NCBI GenBank assembly: GCA_964432595.1
Contig: CAYSOF010000045.1
Span: 1-30,743 of the forward strand
Direction: 5' to 3'
DNA: 30,743 bases
Source: DASYLJ01 sp964432595
Lineage (GTDB): Bacteria; Desulfobacterota; Binatia; DP-6
The notes under the pieces are model-generated. The model made no database searches, was not told the origin of the DNA, and saw only the letters and a list, made by a program, of their open reading frames with translations. The translations under genes and the position numbers were made by a program. Below are positions 1 to 7,717 of this stretch, one piece after another (within the stretch, counting starts at the first letter, position 1; each line of letters begins with the position of its first letter).

Positions 1-710
1 AGGTCGACGATCAGCTTCACCTCGTGCAGGCACTCGAAGTACGCCATCTCGGGGGAGTAGCCCGCCTCGACGAGCGTCTCGTAGCCGGCGCGGATCAGCT
101 CGGTGAGGCCGCCGCAGAGGACCGCCTGCTCGCCGAAGAGATCGGTCTCGGTCTCCTCCTTGAACGACGTCTCGAGCACCGCGGCGCGGGTGCCGCCGAT
201 GGCCTTCGCGTACGCGAGCCCGACCTTCTGCGTGTCGCCGCTCGGATCCTGCGCGATGGCGAGGAGACACGGCACGCCGCGCCCCTTCTCGTACTCGCCG
301 CGGACGAGATGGCCGGGGCCTTTCGGCGCGACCATGAACACGTTGACGTCCGCAGGCGGGACGATCTTCTTGAAGTGGATGTTGAAGCCGTGGCCGAACG
401 CCAGGTACTTGCCCTTCGCGAGGCCGGGCTGGACTTCCTTCTCGTAGATCTCGCTGCCCTGCTCGTCGGGCACGAGCATCATGACGATGTCGGCTTCTTT
501 CGCGGCGGTCGCGGCGTCGACGACGCGCAGCCCGGCGGCCTCGGCCTTCTTGCGGGACGCGCTGTCGGGACGCAGCCCGACGCGCACGTCGATGCCGCTG
601 TCCTTCAAGTTGAGCGCGTGGGCATGGCCCTGGCTGCCGTATCCGATGACGGCGACCTTCTTGCCCTTCAGCGGGTCGAGCGTCGCGTCCTTGTCGTGGA
701 AGATGTTCAT
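1..710 (-). CDS. ilvC: Ketol-acid reductoisomerase, N-terminal part (3' end outside window)
   Basis: Converts acetolactate or acetohydroxybutyrate, with NADPH, to the dihydroxy acids of valine, leucine and isoleucine synthesis. About 236 residues are visible, starting at the ATG at 710. The Rossmann signature VAVIGYGSQGHAHALNL lies near residues 18-34, followed by the conserved MMLVPDEQ segment and a VAPKGPGHLVRGEYEKGRGVP stretch, all typical of class I IlvC. The rest, including most of the C-terminal knotted domain, lies left of base 1. The start overlaps the ilvN stop as ATGA (707-710), so translational coupling is likely. Identity is very secure; only the end is unseen. Confidence 0.97.
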   Translation of the reverse strand, partial: MNIFHDKDATLDPLKGKKVAVIGYGSQGHAHALNLKDSGIDVRVGLRPDSASRKKAEAAGLRVVDAATAAKEADIVMMLVPDEQGSEIYEKEVQPGLAKGKYLAFGHGFNIHFKKIVPPADVNVFMVAPKGPGHLVRGEYEKGRGVPCLLAIAQDPSGDTQKVGLAYAKAIGGTRAAVLETSFKEETETDLFGEQAVLCGGLTELIRAGYETLVEAGYSPEMAYFECLHEVKLIVD

Positions 711-1228
711 GCGGCTCCTCGCTCCTTGTCTTTCCCGTCGACCGTGAGCAGCCTTGTTCCTCTGAACATCGCCACCGTCCCGGTGCGTACGATCTCCTTG
801 ATGCCGATCGGGCGCAGCAGCTCGATCAGGGCATCGATCTTGTCTTCGGTTCCCGTGACCTCGATCACGTACGAGCGACGCGAGACGTCGATGATCTTCC
901 CGCGGAAGATGTCGACGATCTGCACCACCTCGCCACGCGTCCGCTCGTCGGCGGCGACCTTGAGCAGCACCAGCTCCCTCGTCACGTGGGCGGTCTCCGT
1001 GAAGTCCGTGACCTTGATGACGCTGATGAGCTTGTTGAGCTGCTTCTCGATCTGCTCGAGCACCTGATCGTCACCCCGGGTCACCAGCGTGATGCGGGAC
1101 ACCGTGGGGTCCATCGTCTCGGCGACGGACAGGCTCTCGATGTTGAACGCGCGAGCGCTGAAGAGCCCCGCGACGCGCGCGAGCACTCCGAACTCGTTCT
1201 CGACCAGGATGGAAATGGTATGGCGCAT
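707..1228 (-). CDS. ilvN: Acetolactate synthase small (regulatory) subunit
   Basis: Regulatory subunit of acetohydroxyacid synthase; it binds the catalytic IlvB subunit and usually confers feedback inhibition by valine. The 173 residues match the full family length. An N-terminal ACT domain (residues 1-75) opens with the typical MRHTISILVENEFGVLARVAGLF pattern, whose key residues are the N and G of the ENEFGVL loop. A second ALS_ss_C domain follows. It sits 11 nt after the DUF465 gene and overlaps ilvC by 4 nt. The usual upstream partner ilvB is not here, so the catalytic subunit must be encoded elsewhere. Confidence 0.96.
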   Translation of the reverse strand: MRHTISILVENEFGVLARVAGLFSARAFNIESLSVAETMDPTVSRITLVTRGDDQVLEQIEKQLNKLISVIKVTDFTETAHVTRELVLLKVAADERTRGEVVQIVDIFRGKIIDVSRRSYVIEVTGTEDKIDALIELLRPIGIKEIVRTGTVAMFRGTRLLTVDGKDKERGAA

Positions 1229-1239
1229 GCGACGACCGG

Positions 1240-1464
1240 TCAGTGCGTCCGGTGGCGCGCCAGGATTTCCATGATCTTGTCCTTGCCGGCGAGCTTGAGC
1301 TTCTGGAGCCGCTTCTTCTCCACCTCTTCCTCGGGACTCAGGTAGATCTTCTCCTGCAGTGGCGTGAGCTCCCGTTCCAGCGCCGTGTGCTCCTCGTAGT
1401 AGCGGCGGAGATCAGGCTCACGCTCGAGCAGGGTTACGATCAGATCCTCGTCCTTTTTCTCCAT
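1240..1464 (-). CDS. Small DUF465 (YdcH-like) coiled-coil protein
   Basis: A 74-residue, highly charged and probably fully helical protein. It has the DUF465 pattern: an N-terminal acidic/basic helix, an HTALERELTPLQ segment near residues 26-37, then LSPEEEVEKKRLQKLKLAGKDKI near residues 42-64, close to the family's conserved E-x-x-LKKxKLxLKD core. The molecular function of this family is not known. It is the first gene of a three-gene unit with ilvN and ilvC, and a candidate sigma-70 promoter lies just upstream. Family assignment is by pattern recognition and fairly sure. Confidence 0.85.
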   Translation of the reverse strand: MEKKDEDLIVTLLEREPDLRRYYEEHTALERELTPLQEKIYLSPEEEVEKKRLQKLKLAGKDKIMEILARHRTH

Positions 1465-1495
1465 TCGATACCCCCGCCAGCAGAAGTTGTCGTAG

Positions 1496-1522
1496 GTAAT
1501 ATGGCGGAAAACGGCTTGTCAA
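1496..1522 (-). promoter_or_regulatory. Candidate sigma-70 promoter for DUF465-ilvN-ilvC
   Basis: On the minus strand a perfect TTGACA (1522-1517) is followed after 15 nt by TATTAC (1501-1496), which matches the -10 consensus at 4 of 6 positions. The expected start would leave a leader of about 24 nt before the ATG at 1464. The tsaB stop codon TGA (1521-1519) is nested inside the -35 box. The spacer is shorter than the ideal 17 nt. Confidence 0.5.
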
Positions 1523-2202
1523 CGCGAGGGCCCCCGGGCCGGCTCCGCGTCCGCGGGGCGCCCGTAGATCGGCTCCAACGTACCGGGATCGCCCGGAAAT
1601 CCGTCCGTGAGACGTCGCGCGGCGAGCAGCGCGACGACGCTCCCGCGCGGATGATGCGTCGCGAACGGCCGGATCGTCGCCCGTGCACCGAGCACGTCGC
1701 CGTAGGCGGTGCCGGCGTCGCCGACGAGCGTGCAGTCGTCGGGCAGCCGTTCCGCAAGCGCCGACGCGGCGATCGCGAGGTCGTCGGTCAGCCGCTCGAG
1801 CGCACCGTCGGGCTGGACGCGGAAGATGGCGGCCCAGCACTCGCGCCGGCGGGCGTCGAGGGCTGCGCACACGGCGGTACCCGGCGGTGCCTCCGCCACG
1901 GCGGCCAGCGCCTCGAGCGTCGACACGCCCACCAACGGCACGCCGCCGGCGAACGCGATTCCCTTCGCGAACCCGAGCCCGATCCGAAGTCCCGTGAACG
2001 ACCCCGGCCCGATCGAGACGGCGACGGCGCCGACGTCGCGGATCGCGAGCCCGGCCTGCGCCAGCGTCTCGGCCGTCAACGCGGGGATGGTGGCGACGTG
2101 CGCGCGCGATCCCGGACGCACGGCCTCGGCGAGGACGCGCCCGTCGCGCACCACGCCGACCGTCGCGGTCCACGTGGCCGTGTCGATCCCGAGGACGACC
2201 AG
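1519..2202 (-). CDS. tsaB: tRNA threonylcarbamoyladenosine (t6A37) biosynthesis protein TsaB
   Basis: Inactive ASKHA-fold partner of TsaD in the complex that puts the threonylcarbamoyl group on A37 of ANN-decoding tRNAs. The core shows the family's SIGPGSFTGLRIGLGFAKG loop and downstream YGRPADAE near the end. The first ordinary start codon is a GTG at 2154, but that would remove the conserved first strand. In frame upstream the codons read LVVLGIDTATWTATVGVV, the usual TsaB opening, with no ATG, GTG or TTG before a stop. I therefore place the start at CTG 2202, 4 nt after the rseP stop. The family call is firm; the CTG start is inference. Confidence 0.88.
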   Translation of the reverse strand: MVVLGIDTATWTATVGVVRDGRVLAEAVRPGSRAHVATIPALTAETLAQAGLAIRDVGAVAVSIGPGSFTGLRIGLGFAKGIAFAGGVPLVGVSTLEALAAVAEAPPGTAVCAALDARRRECWAAIFRVQPDGALERLTDDLAIAASALAERLPDDCTLVGDAGTAYGDVLGARATIRPFATHHPRGSVVALLAARRLTDGFPGDPGTLEPIYGRPADAEPARGPSR

Positions 2203-2206
2203 CTGC

Positions 2207-3289
2207 TCAGCCCTGCACCAGCCGGTGGATGTCGTTGTAGAACACGAACACCATCAGGCTGAGCAGCAGCAGGAGCCCGACCTGCTGCGCGATCTCGCGA
2301 TGCCGCTGCCGCAGCGGGCGGCCCATCGCGCCCTCGACGGCGAACAGCGCGAGATGGCCCCCGTCGAGCGCCGGGATGGGCAGCAAGTTCAGCACCCCGA
2401 GGTTGATCGACAGGAACGCGAGCATGCTGAGGAAGTAGCGCGCGCCGGCGCGCGCCTGCTGACCGGCGGCACGCGCGATCGCGATCGGACCGCCGAGCTC
2501 CTTCAGCGGCACGCGGCCCTGCACCATGAGCGCGAGCCCCTGGAGCACGACGAACGACGCCGTGTAGGTCTGCTCGCCCGCCATGACGACGGCCTCCATC
2601 GGACCGACGCTCTTCCAGTCCTTCGAGCCCTCGATGCCGATCAGGTAGACCTTGCCGACCTCCTCACCGAAAATCGTGCGGCTCTCGCGCAGCTCGGGCG
2701 TGACCTCGAGCGTCTTCGCCTCGCCGTCGCGCGTGACCGCGAGCGTCAGCGGCCTGCCCTCGGACTCGCGCACGGTCTGCGCCAGCGCTTCCCACGTCGT
2801 GACGGGCGTACCGCCGACGGACTCGACGCGATCGCCGGCCTGCAGCCCGGCGCGCTCCGCCGGGGATCCGGCGGCGACGCCGCCGACACGCGGCTCGTTC
2901 GACATCACCTCGGCGCCGACGGCGGCGAAGAGGACCGTGTAGACGAGGAAGGCGAACAGGAAGTTCATCACCGGTCCGGCCACGACGACCGCGCTGCGCC
3001 GGGGTAACGTCTGGTTCGAGAACGCCCGCTCGGGCTCGGCGACGACGCCCTCTTCGTCGTCCTCGCCCAGCATCTTCACGTAGCCGCCGAGCGGCATGAT
3101 CGAGAGCGCGTATTCGGTCTCACCGCGCTTGCGTGCCCACAGGACCGGGCCGAAGCCGATGGAGAACCGCAGCACCTTGATGCCGAGCCGCTTCGCCACC
3201 GCGAAGTGTCCGAGCTCGTGCACGAAAACGAGGACGCCGAGAGCGACGATGAAGGCGACGAATGTGACGACCGGTGCGGGAACGGACAT
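2207..3289 (-). CDS. rseP: Site-2 zinc metalloprotease RseP (M50B)
   Basis: Intramembrane protease that releases membrane-bound anti-sigma factors and clears signal peptide remnants in the inner membrane. The 360 residues carry the zinc motif HELGH (24-28) in the first membrane segment, a PDZ domain near residues 120-190 (GSPAERAGLQAGDRV), and the third active-site element NLLPIPALDGGH near residue 305 in a later membrane helix. Only one PDZ is evident, against two in E. coli RseP, which is common outside gammaproteobacteria. It lies 9 nt after cdsA; the dxr gene often found between them is absent. Confidence 0.96.
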   Translation of the reverse strand: MSVPAPVVTFVAFIVALGVLVFVHELGHFAVAKRLGIKVLRFSIGFGPVLWARKRGETEYALSIMPLGGYVKMLGEDDEEGVVAEPERAFSNQTLPRRSAVVVAGPVMNFLFAFLVYTVLFAAVGAEVMSNEPRVGGVAAGSPAERAGLQAGDRVESVGGTPVTTWEALAQTVRESEGRPLTLAVTRDGEAKTLEVTPELRESRTIFGEEVGKVYLIGIEGSKDWKSVGPMEAVVMAGEQTYTASFVVLQGLALMVQGRVPLKELGGPIAIARAAGQQARAGARYFLSMLAFLSINLGVLNLLPIPALDGGHLALFAVEGAMGRPLRQRHREIAQQVGLLLLLSLMVFVFYNDIHRLVQG

Positions 3290-3298
3290 GCGTGACCC

Positions 3299-4099
3299 TC
3301 AGATCCGCGGCACGACCGCGTAGTAGTACGCGAACACGAAGGGGAAGAGCAGACTGTCCAGACGATCCAGGATGCCACCGTGACCCGGGATAATCCAGCC
3401 CGAATCCTTCGCGCCGAAGGCACGTTTGAGCGCGGATTCGCAGAGATCACCGAATTGGGCCAGCACGCTGATCGCCACCGCGAGGACGAGCGCTTCGCCT
3501 GCCGGACGGCGCTCGAAGAACGTCAGGCTGGCCAGCCATGCGATGAGCATGGCGCCGAGCACGGCACCCACGGCCCCTTCGACCGTCTTGCTCGGGCTGA
3601 TCGCCGGCGCGAGCTTGTGCTTGCCCAGGAAACGCCCCGCGAAGTAGCCGCCCGAGTCCGAGCCCATGGCGGTGAAGACGGTGAACAACACCCAGCGCCA
3701 GCCCTCCGGCTCGTGATGCCGCAACAGGATCACGTGGGGCATCAGGAAGCCGACGTACAGCACGCCGAGGATCAACACGCCGAGGCGGTTCACCGCGAGC
3801 GGCAGATCGTCGCTGCGGATCAACGGGAACAGCATGCCGCCGAGGAGCACGACGAAGAGCCCCGCGCCCGCCCAGGCGAGCTGCTCGGTCAGCACGCCCA
3901 ACGTGACGAGCAGGCCGAAGGCGATCGTCGCGGCGATGGCCGGCCGATCTTGACCGAAAGCCATCGTGCCGTACTCGAGCAGGCCGATCGCGATCACCGT
4001 CACGATGAAGGCCGTGAACAGCGGCGGCCACAGGTACTGGATCAGCAGCCACAGGCTCGGCAGCGCGACGGCGGCCGTGGCGAGACGCGTGCGCAGCAT
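3299..4099 (-). CDS. cdsA: Phosphatidate cytidylyltransferase (CDP-diacylglycerol synthase)
   Basis: Makes CDP-diacylglycerol from phosphatidic acid and CTP for phospholipid synthesis, in the inner membrane. The 266 residues are mostly hydrophobic, with about seven or eight membrane segments. The C-terminal CdsA signature is plain: SPSKTVEGAVGAVLG followed by FGDLCESALKRAFGAKDSG and HGGILDRLDSLLF, with the conserved acidic residues for metal and CTP binding. The start is the first ATG-class codon giving the normal N-terminal arginine-rich segment. It follows uppS by 36 nt, in the widely conserved frr-uppS-cdsA order. Confidence 0.96.
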   Translation of the reverse strand: MLRTRLATAAVALPSLWLLIQYLWPPLFTAFIVTVIAIGLLEYGTMAFGQDRPAIAATIAFGLLVTLGVLTEQLAWAGAGLFVVLLGGMLFPLIRSDDLPLAVNRLGVLILGVLYVGFLMPHVILLRHHEPEGWRWVLFTVFTAMGSDSGGYFAGRFLGKHKLAPAISPSKTVEGAVGAVLGAMLIAWLASLTFFERRPAGEALVLAVAISVLAQFGDLCESALKRAFGAKDSGWIIPGHGGILDRLDSLLFPFVFAYYYAVVPRI

Positions 4100-4135
4100 C
4101 GGCGAGCGATTCCGGTCGGGCGCAGGCCCGCCGGC

Positions 4136-4894
4136 TCACACGGCGTGCAGGCGCGTGCGCTGCTCGACCTGCGCCGGGGTGCGCCCGAAACGTCGCTGCC
4201 GCTGTTGGAACAGCACCAGGGCCTGCTGGTACTCGCGCTCGCGAAAATCCGGCCACAGGGTCTCGGTGACGTAGATCTCGGTGTACGCGAGCTGCCAGAG
4301 GTAGAAGTTGCTGATGCGCATCTCGCCGCTGGTACGGATCAGCAGGTCGGGATCGGGGATCCCCTGCGTGTCGAGATGCTGCGCGAAGAGGTCGGCATTG
4401 ACCCGTCCCGGCGAGAGCTCGCCGCGCTGCACGCGCCGCGCGATCGCCCGCGCCGCCTTCGCCAGCTCCTCGCGCCCGCTGTAGCTGACGCAGAGGCAGA
4501 CCGTCATGCCGGTGTTGTTGCGGGTGGCGGCGATGCTGGCGCGCAGCGCCTCGCGGACGGCGGGCGGCAGGCGCCGCAGGCTGCCGACGGCGACCAGACG
4601 GATCTGGTGCTGCATCATCTTGCCGAGCTCGCTGGCGAGGTACTTCCGCAGCAGCGTCATCAGGCCGTCGACTTCCTTCGGCGGCCGATTCCAGTTCTCG
4701 GTCGAGAAGGCGAAGAGCGAGAGGTACTCGATGCCCATCTCCCGGCTCGCTTCGACGATGGCGCGCACGGATTCCTTGCCGACGCGGTGTCCGTGCAGAC
4801 GGGCCAACCCGCGCTGCTCGGCCCAGCGTCCGTTCCCGTCCATGATGACCGCCACGTGACGCGGCAGCCGGCTGCGATCGAGCTCCACCATCAC
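4136..4894 (-). CDS. uppS: Isoprenyl transferase / undecaprenyl diphosphate synthase
   Basis: cis-Prenyltransferase that builds the lipid carrier for peptidoglycan and O-antigen. The 252 residues contain MDGNGRWA near residues 18-25, with the catalytic Asp19, then LHGHRVG, FAFSTENWNRP near residues 61-71, and the C-terminal RTSGEMRISNFYLWQLAYTE. Two starts are possible: GTG 4894, which overlaps the frr stop as GTGA, or the next codon ATG at 4891, which gives a TGATG junction. Either way it is translationally coupled to frr. Product length (C55 or other) cannot be read from sequence. Confidence 0.96.
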   Translation of the reverse strand: MMVELDRSRLPRHVAVIMDGNGRWAEQRGLARLHGHRVGKESVRAIVEASREMGIEYLSLFAFSTENWNRPPKEVDGLMTLLRKYLASELGKMMQHQIRLVAVGSLRRLPPAVREALRASIAATRNNTGMTVCLCVSYSGREELAKAARAIARRVQRGELSPGRVNADLFAQHLDTQGIPDPDLLIRTSGEMRISNFYLWQLAYTEIYVTETLWPDFREREYQQALVLFQQRQRRFGRTPAQVEQRTRLHAV

Positions 4895-5448
4895 ACCGCC
4901 ATGATCTCGTCTTCTTTGACCTTGAGCATCTTGTCGAGGCGATCGATCGCTTCCTTGGTGAGCGTCTCGACCTTCTCGCCGGCGTGCCGGCGATCGTCCT
5001 CGGTGATCTCCTTCTCCTTCTCGAGGTCCTTCAACATCTCGAGGGAGTCGCGACGATGGCTGCGCATCGACACGCGGTAGTCCTCGGCGAGCTTCTTCAC
5101 GTGCTTGACGAGATCCTTCCGGCGCTGCTCGTTCAGCGGCGGGACGGGCACGCGAATGAGCTTGCCGTCGCTCTGCGGATTGAGACCGAGATCGGAGGCC
5201 TGGATGGCCTTCTCGATGGCCGCGGTCGCCGTCTTGTCGAACGGCTGGATCACCAGCAGCGTCGCCTCGGGAGCGGACATCGTGGCGACCTGATTCAGCG
5301 GCGTCTTCGCGCCGTAGTACTCGACCATGATCGAGTCGAGCAGCGCGGTGTTCGCCCGTCCGGTGCGGACGTGCGACAGCTCCTTCTTGAAGGCGGCGAC
5401 CGTGCGGTCCATCTCCTGCTTGCAGGAGTCGAGCACCTCGTTGGTCAT
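4891..5448 (-). CDS. frr: Ribosome recycling factor
   Basis: Acts with EF-G in the cytoplasm to split post-termination ribosomes. The 185 residues are the standard length. The N-terminal helix includes ELSHVRTGRANTALLDSI, with the conserved Arg and TGRA core, followed by the beta domain ending in IRVPVPPLNEQRRKDLVKH and the long C-terminal helices. The stop of pyrH and the start of frr share one base (TGATG at 5450-5446), and the frr stop overlaps uppS, so the three are probably translated as one unit. Confidence 0.97.
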   Translation of the reverse strand: MTNEVLDSCKQEMDRTVAAFKKELSHVRTGRANTALLDSIMVEYYGAKTPLNQVATMSAPEATLLVIQPFDKTATAAIEKAIQASDLGLNPQSDGKLIRVPVPPLNEQRRKDLVKHVKKLAEDYRVSMRSHRRDSLEMLKDLEKEKEITEDDRRHAGEKVETLTKEAIDRLDKMLKVKEDEIMAV

Positions 5449-6146
5449 CAGCGACCTCCGTGCACCAGGGTTCCGATGCGTTCGCCCGACACCGCTTTCA
5501 GGATGTTGCCCGGCTGCATCATGTTGAACACCAGGATCGGAAGCCCGTTGTCCATGCAGAGCGATATGGCGGTCGAGTCCATCACCGCGAGCTGACGGCT
5601 CAGCACCTCGATGTACGTGAGGTGCTCGAAGCGGACGGCGTTCGGATGCTTCTCGGGATCGGCGTCGTAGATGCCGTCGACACGCGTCGCCTTGAAGATG
5701 ACCTCGGCGCCGATCTCCATGGCGCGCAGGCTGGCCGCGGTGTCGGTCGTGAAGAACGGGTTGCCGGTGCCTGCGGCGAAGATCACGACGCGGCCCTTCT
5801 CGAGATGACGGGCGGCGCGCCGGCGGATGTACGGCTCGGCCACCTGCTGCATCTCGATGGCGGACAGCACCCGCGTCGGGACGTCGAGCTTCTCGAGCGA
5901 GTCCTGCAGCGCCAGCGCGTTGATGACGGTGGCGAGCATGCCCATGTAGTCGCCGGTCGCGCGATCGATGCCCCGCGCGCTCGCGGCGATGCCACGGAAG
6001 ATGTTGCCGCCACCGATGACCAGCGCGAGCTCGCAGCCGGCCTTGTGGACGTCGCGCAGCTCCGCAGCGAATCCGCCGAGCACGGCAGGATCGATGCCGT
6101 AGCCGACGGAGCCCGCGAGCGCCTCCCCACTGATCTTGAGGAGCAC
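5448..6146 (-). CDS. pyrH: Uridylate kinase (UMP kinase)
   Basis: Hexameric bacterial UMP kinase of the amino acid kinase fold, making UDP from UMP and ATP. The 232 residues include the phosphate-binding LLKISGEAL at the start, VIGGGNIFRG near residues 43-52, GTGNPFFTTDTAASLRA in the middle and FKATRVDGIYDADP. The only usable start is a GTG at 6146. The frame reads YRR just before it, so the product lacks a few residues usually present ahead of the first strand; no ATG, GTG or TTG lies further upstream in frame. It follows tsf by 40 nt. Confidence 0.95.
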   Translation of the reverse strand: MLLKISGEALAGSVGYGIDPAVLGGFAAELRDVHKAGCELALVIGGGNIFRGIAASARGIDRATGDYMGMLATVINALALQDSLEKLDVPTRVLSAIEMQQVAEPYIRRRAARHLEKGRVVIFAAGTGNPFFTTDTAASLRAMEIGAEVIFKATRVDGIYDADPEKHPNAVRFEHLTYIEVLSRQLAVMDSTAISLCMDNGLPILVFNMMQPGNILKAVSGERIGTLVHGGR

Positions 6147-6186
6147 GCGACGATAGCGTCCCGCACCGGGCGTACCCGGCGCGGGT

Positions 6187-6831
6187 TCAGGCTCCGGGCG
6201 CGCCTCCAGCGGGGTTCTCCTTTTCCTCCGCCCGGCGCTCGAGGGACTCCCCGAGCTGGAAGCGGGCGAAGCGACGGACTTCGACGTTCACCCCGAACCG
6301 GACGATGGCTTCCTTGACGATGTCGCCCACGGTCCGGTCGCTCTGCTTCACGAACGGTTGCTCGAGCAGGACGACGTCCTTGTAGTAGCGCTCGACCTGG
6401 CCGGTGACGATCTTCTCGATCACCTGCGCCGGCTTGCCGCTCTGCTGCGCCTGCGCGCGGTAGATGGCGCGCTCGGCCTCGAGCTCCGTCTCCGGCACGT
6501 CCTCGCGACGCACGTAGCGCGGCGCGGCCGCGGCCACCTGCATGGCGACGTCGCGCAGGAGCTGCTGGAACTCGTCGGTCTTCGCGACGAAGTCGGTCTC
6601 GCAGTTCACCTCGACGAGCACGCCGATCTTGCCGCCCGGGTGGATGTACGCACCGACCGAGCCGTCGGTCGCCGCGCGCGACGCCTTCTTGGCCGCCTTC
6701 GCGAGACCACGCTCGCGCAGCAGTCGAAGCGCCTTGTCGACGTCCCCTTCGGCCTCGCCGAGCGCCTTCTGACAGTCGAGGAGCCCAGCGCCGGTCTTCT
6801 CGCGCAGCTCCTTCACCAGGGACATGCTCAT
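6187..6831 (-). CDS. tsf: Translation elongation factor Ts (short form)
   Basis: Nucleotide exchange factor for EF-Tu. The 214 residues show the UBA-like N-terminal domain with LREKTGAGLLDCQKAL near residues 9-24, then the core VEVNCETDFVAKTDEFQ near residues 74-90, and the QPFVKQ motif late in the protein. The length matches the short EF-Ts type that carries one core subdomain, shorter than the roughly 280 residues of E. coli. The last 20 residues are a charged Glu/Gly/Ala tail. Its start overlaps the rpsB stop by 4 nt, so the two are likely coupled. Confidence 0.96.
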   Translation of the reverse strand: MSMSLVKELREKTGAGLLDCQKALGEAEGDVDKALRLLRERGLAKAAKKASRAATDGSVGAYIHPGGKIGVLVEVNCETDFVAKTDEFQQLLRDVAMQVAAAAPRYVRREDVPETELEAERAIYRAQAQQSGKPAQVIEKIVTGQVERYYKDVVLLEQPFVKQSDRTVGDIVKEAIVRFGVNVEVRRFARFQLGESLERRAEEKENPAGGAPGA

Positions 6832-7631
6832 TGCGGCGCGGCCTCCATGGCCTCGGGCTCGTCATCGGCCGAAGGCTCGGACGACGTGCCGCCGCCGTTC
6901 GCGCCGCCGTCGGGCTCGTTGCCCGCGCCACGCTGCCGCTCCTCGTACAGGTTCCGGCCCTCGATCACCGCCTCGGCGATGGCGGCGCAGAACAGCCGGA
7001 TCGCACGAATGGCGTCGTCGTTGCCGGGAATCTTGTAGTCGATGAGATCGGGGTCGCAGTTGGTGTCGACGACCGCGACGACGGGGATGCCGAGCTTGTT
7101 GGCCTCCTTCACCGCGATCTCTTCCTTCTTCGGATCGATCACGAAGAGGGCGTCGGGGAGCTTGCGCAGGCCCTTGATGCCGCCGAGGGACGCCATCAAC
7201 TTCTCGCGCTCACGGCGGAGCCCGTTGAGCTCCTTCTTCGTGAGCGCATCGGCCACCATGGAGTCCTCGAGCATCTCGTCGAGCTTCTTCAGGCGGTCGA
7301 TCGACTGCTTGATCGTCTGGAAGTTGGTGAGCATGCCGCCGAGCCACCGCGTGTTGACGAAGAACGCGCCACAGCGCTCGGCCTCTTCGCGGATGGCATC
7401 CTGCGCCTGGCTCTTCGTGCCGACGAACATCATCTGCCCGCCGCCGGCCGTCCGCTCGCGCACGAAGTTGTACGCGTCACGGAACATCTTCACGGTCTGC
7501 TGCAGGTCGATGATGTAGATCCCGTTGCGGGCGCCGAAGATGTACGGCTTCATCTTCGGGTTCCAGCGGCTCGTCTGGTGGCCGAAATGCACGCCGGCCT
7601 CGAGCAGATTCTTCATCGTCACATCAGTCAT
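6828..7631 (-). CDS. rpsB: 30S ribosomal protein S2
   Basis: Small-subunit protein S2. The 267 residues include the S2 signatures MKNLLEAGVHFGHQTSRWNP near the start, YIFGARNGIYIIDLQQT, and GIPVVAVVDTNCDPDLIDY with PGNDDAIRA near residues 185-210. After residue 230 the protein runs into a Gly/Glu/Ala-rich disordered tail. The ATG at 7631 is preceded by GGGGAG five bases upstream. It leads the rpsB-tsf-pyrH-frr-uppS-cdsA-rseP-tsaB run, and the 86-nt gap to rho is the likely place for a promoter or S2-responsive leader, though I see no clear promoter there. Confidence 0.97.
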   Translation of the reverse strand: MTDVTMKNLLEAGVHFGHQTSRWNPKMKPYIFGARNGIYIIDLQQTVKMFRDAYNFVRERTAGGGQMMFVGTKSQAQDAIREEAERCGAFFVNTRWLGGMLTNFQTIKQSIDRLKKLDEMLEDSMVADALTKKELNGLRREREKLMASLGGIKGLRKLPDALFVIDPKKEEIAVKEANKLGIPVVAVVDTNCDPDLIDYKIPGNDDAIRAIRLFCAAIAEAVIEGRNLYEERQRGAGNEPDGGANGGGTSSEPSADDEPEAMEAAPQ

Positions 7632-7717
7632 AGCGCTCCCCGGTTGTCCCTCCTCTCAGCGAGATTGGGAAAACGTGGTCCCTTACCAGAAACGTCGAGG
7701 CTGGCGCAATGCAGCCC

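Noticed and set aside
24..1067. Long plus-strand frames opposite ilvC, ilvN and other core genes
   Set aside because: They are antisense shadows of confidently identified genes, with Arg/Ala/Val-rich composition and no ribosome sites.
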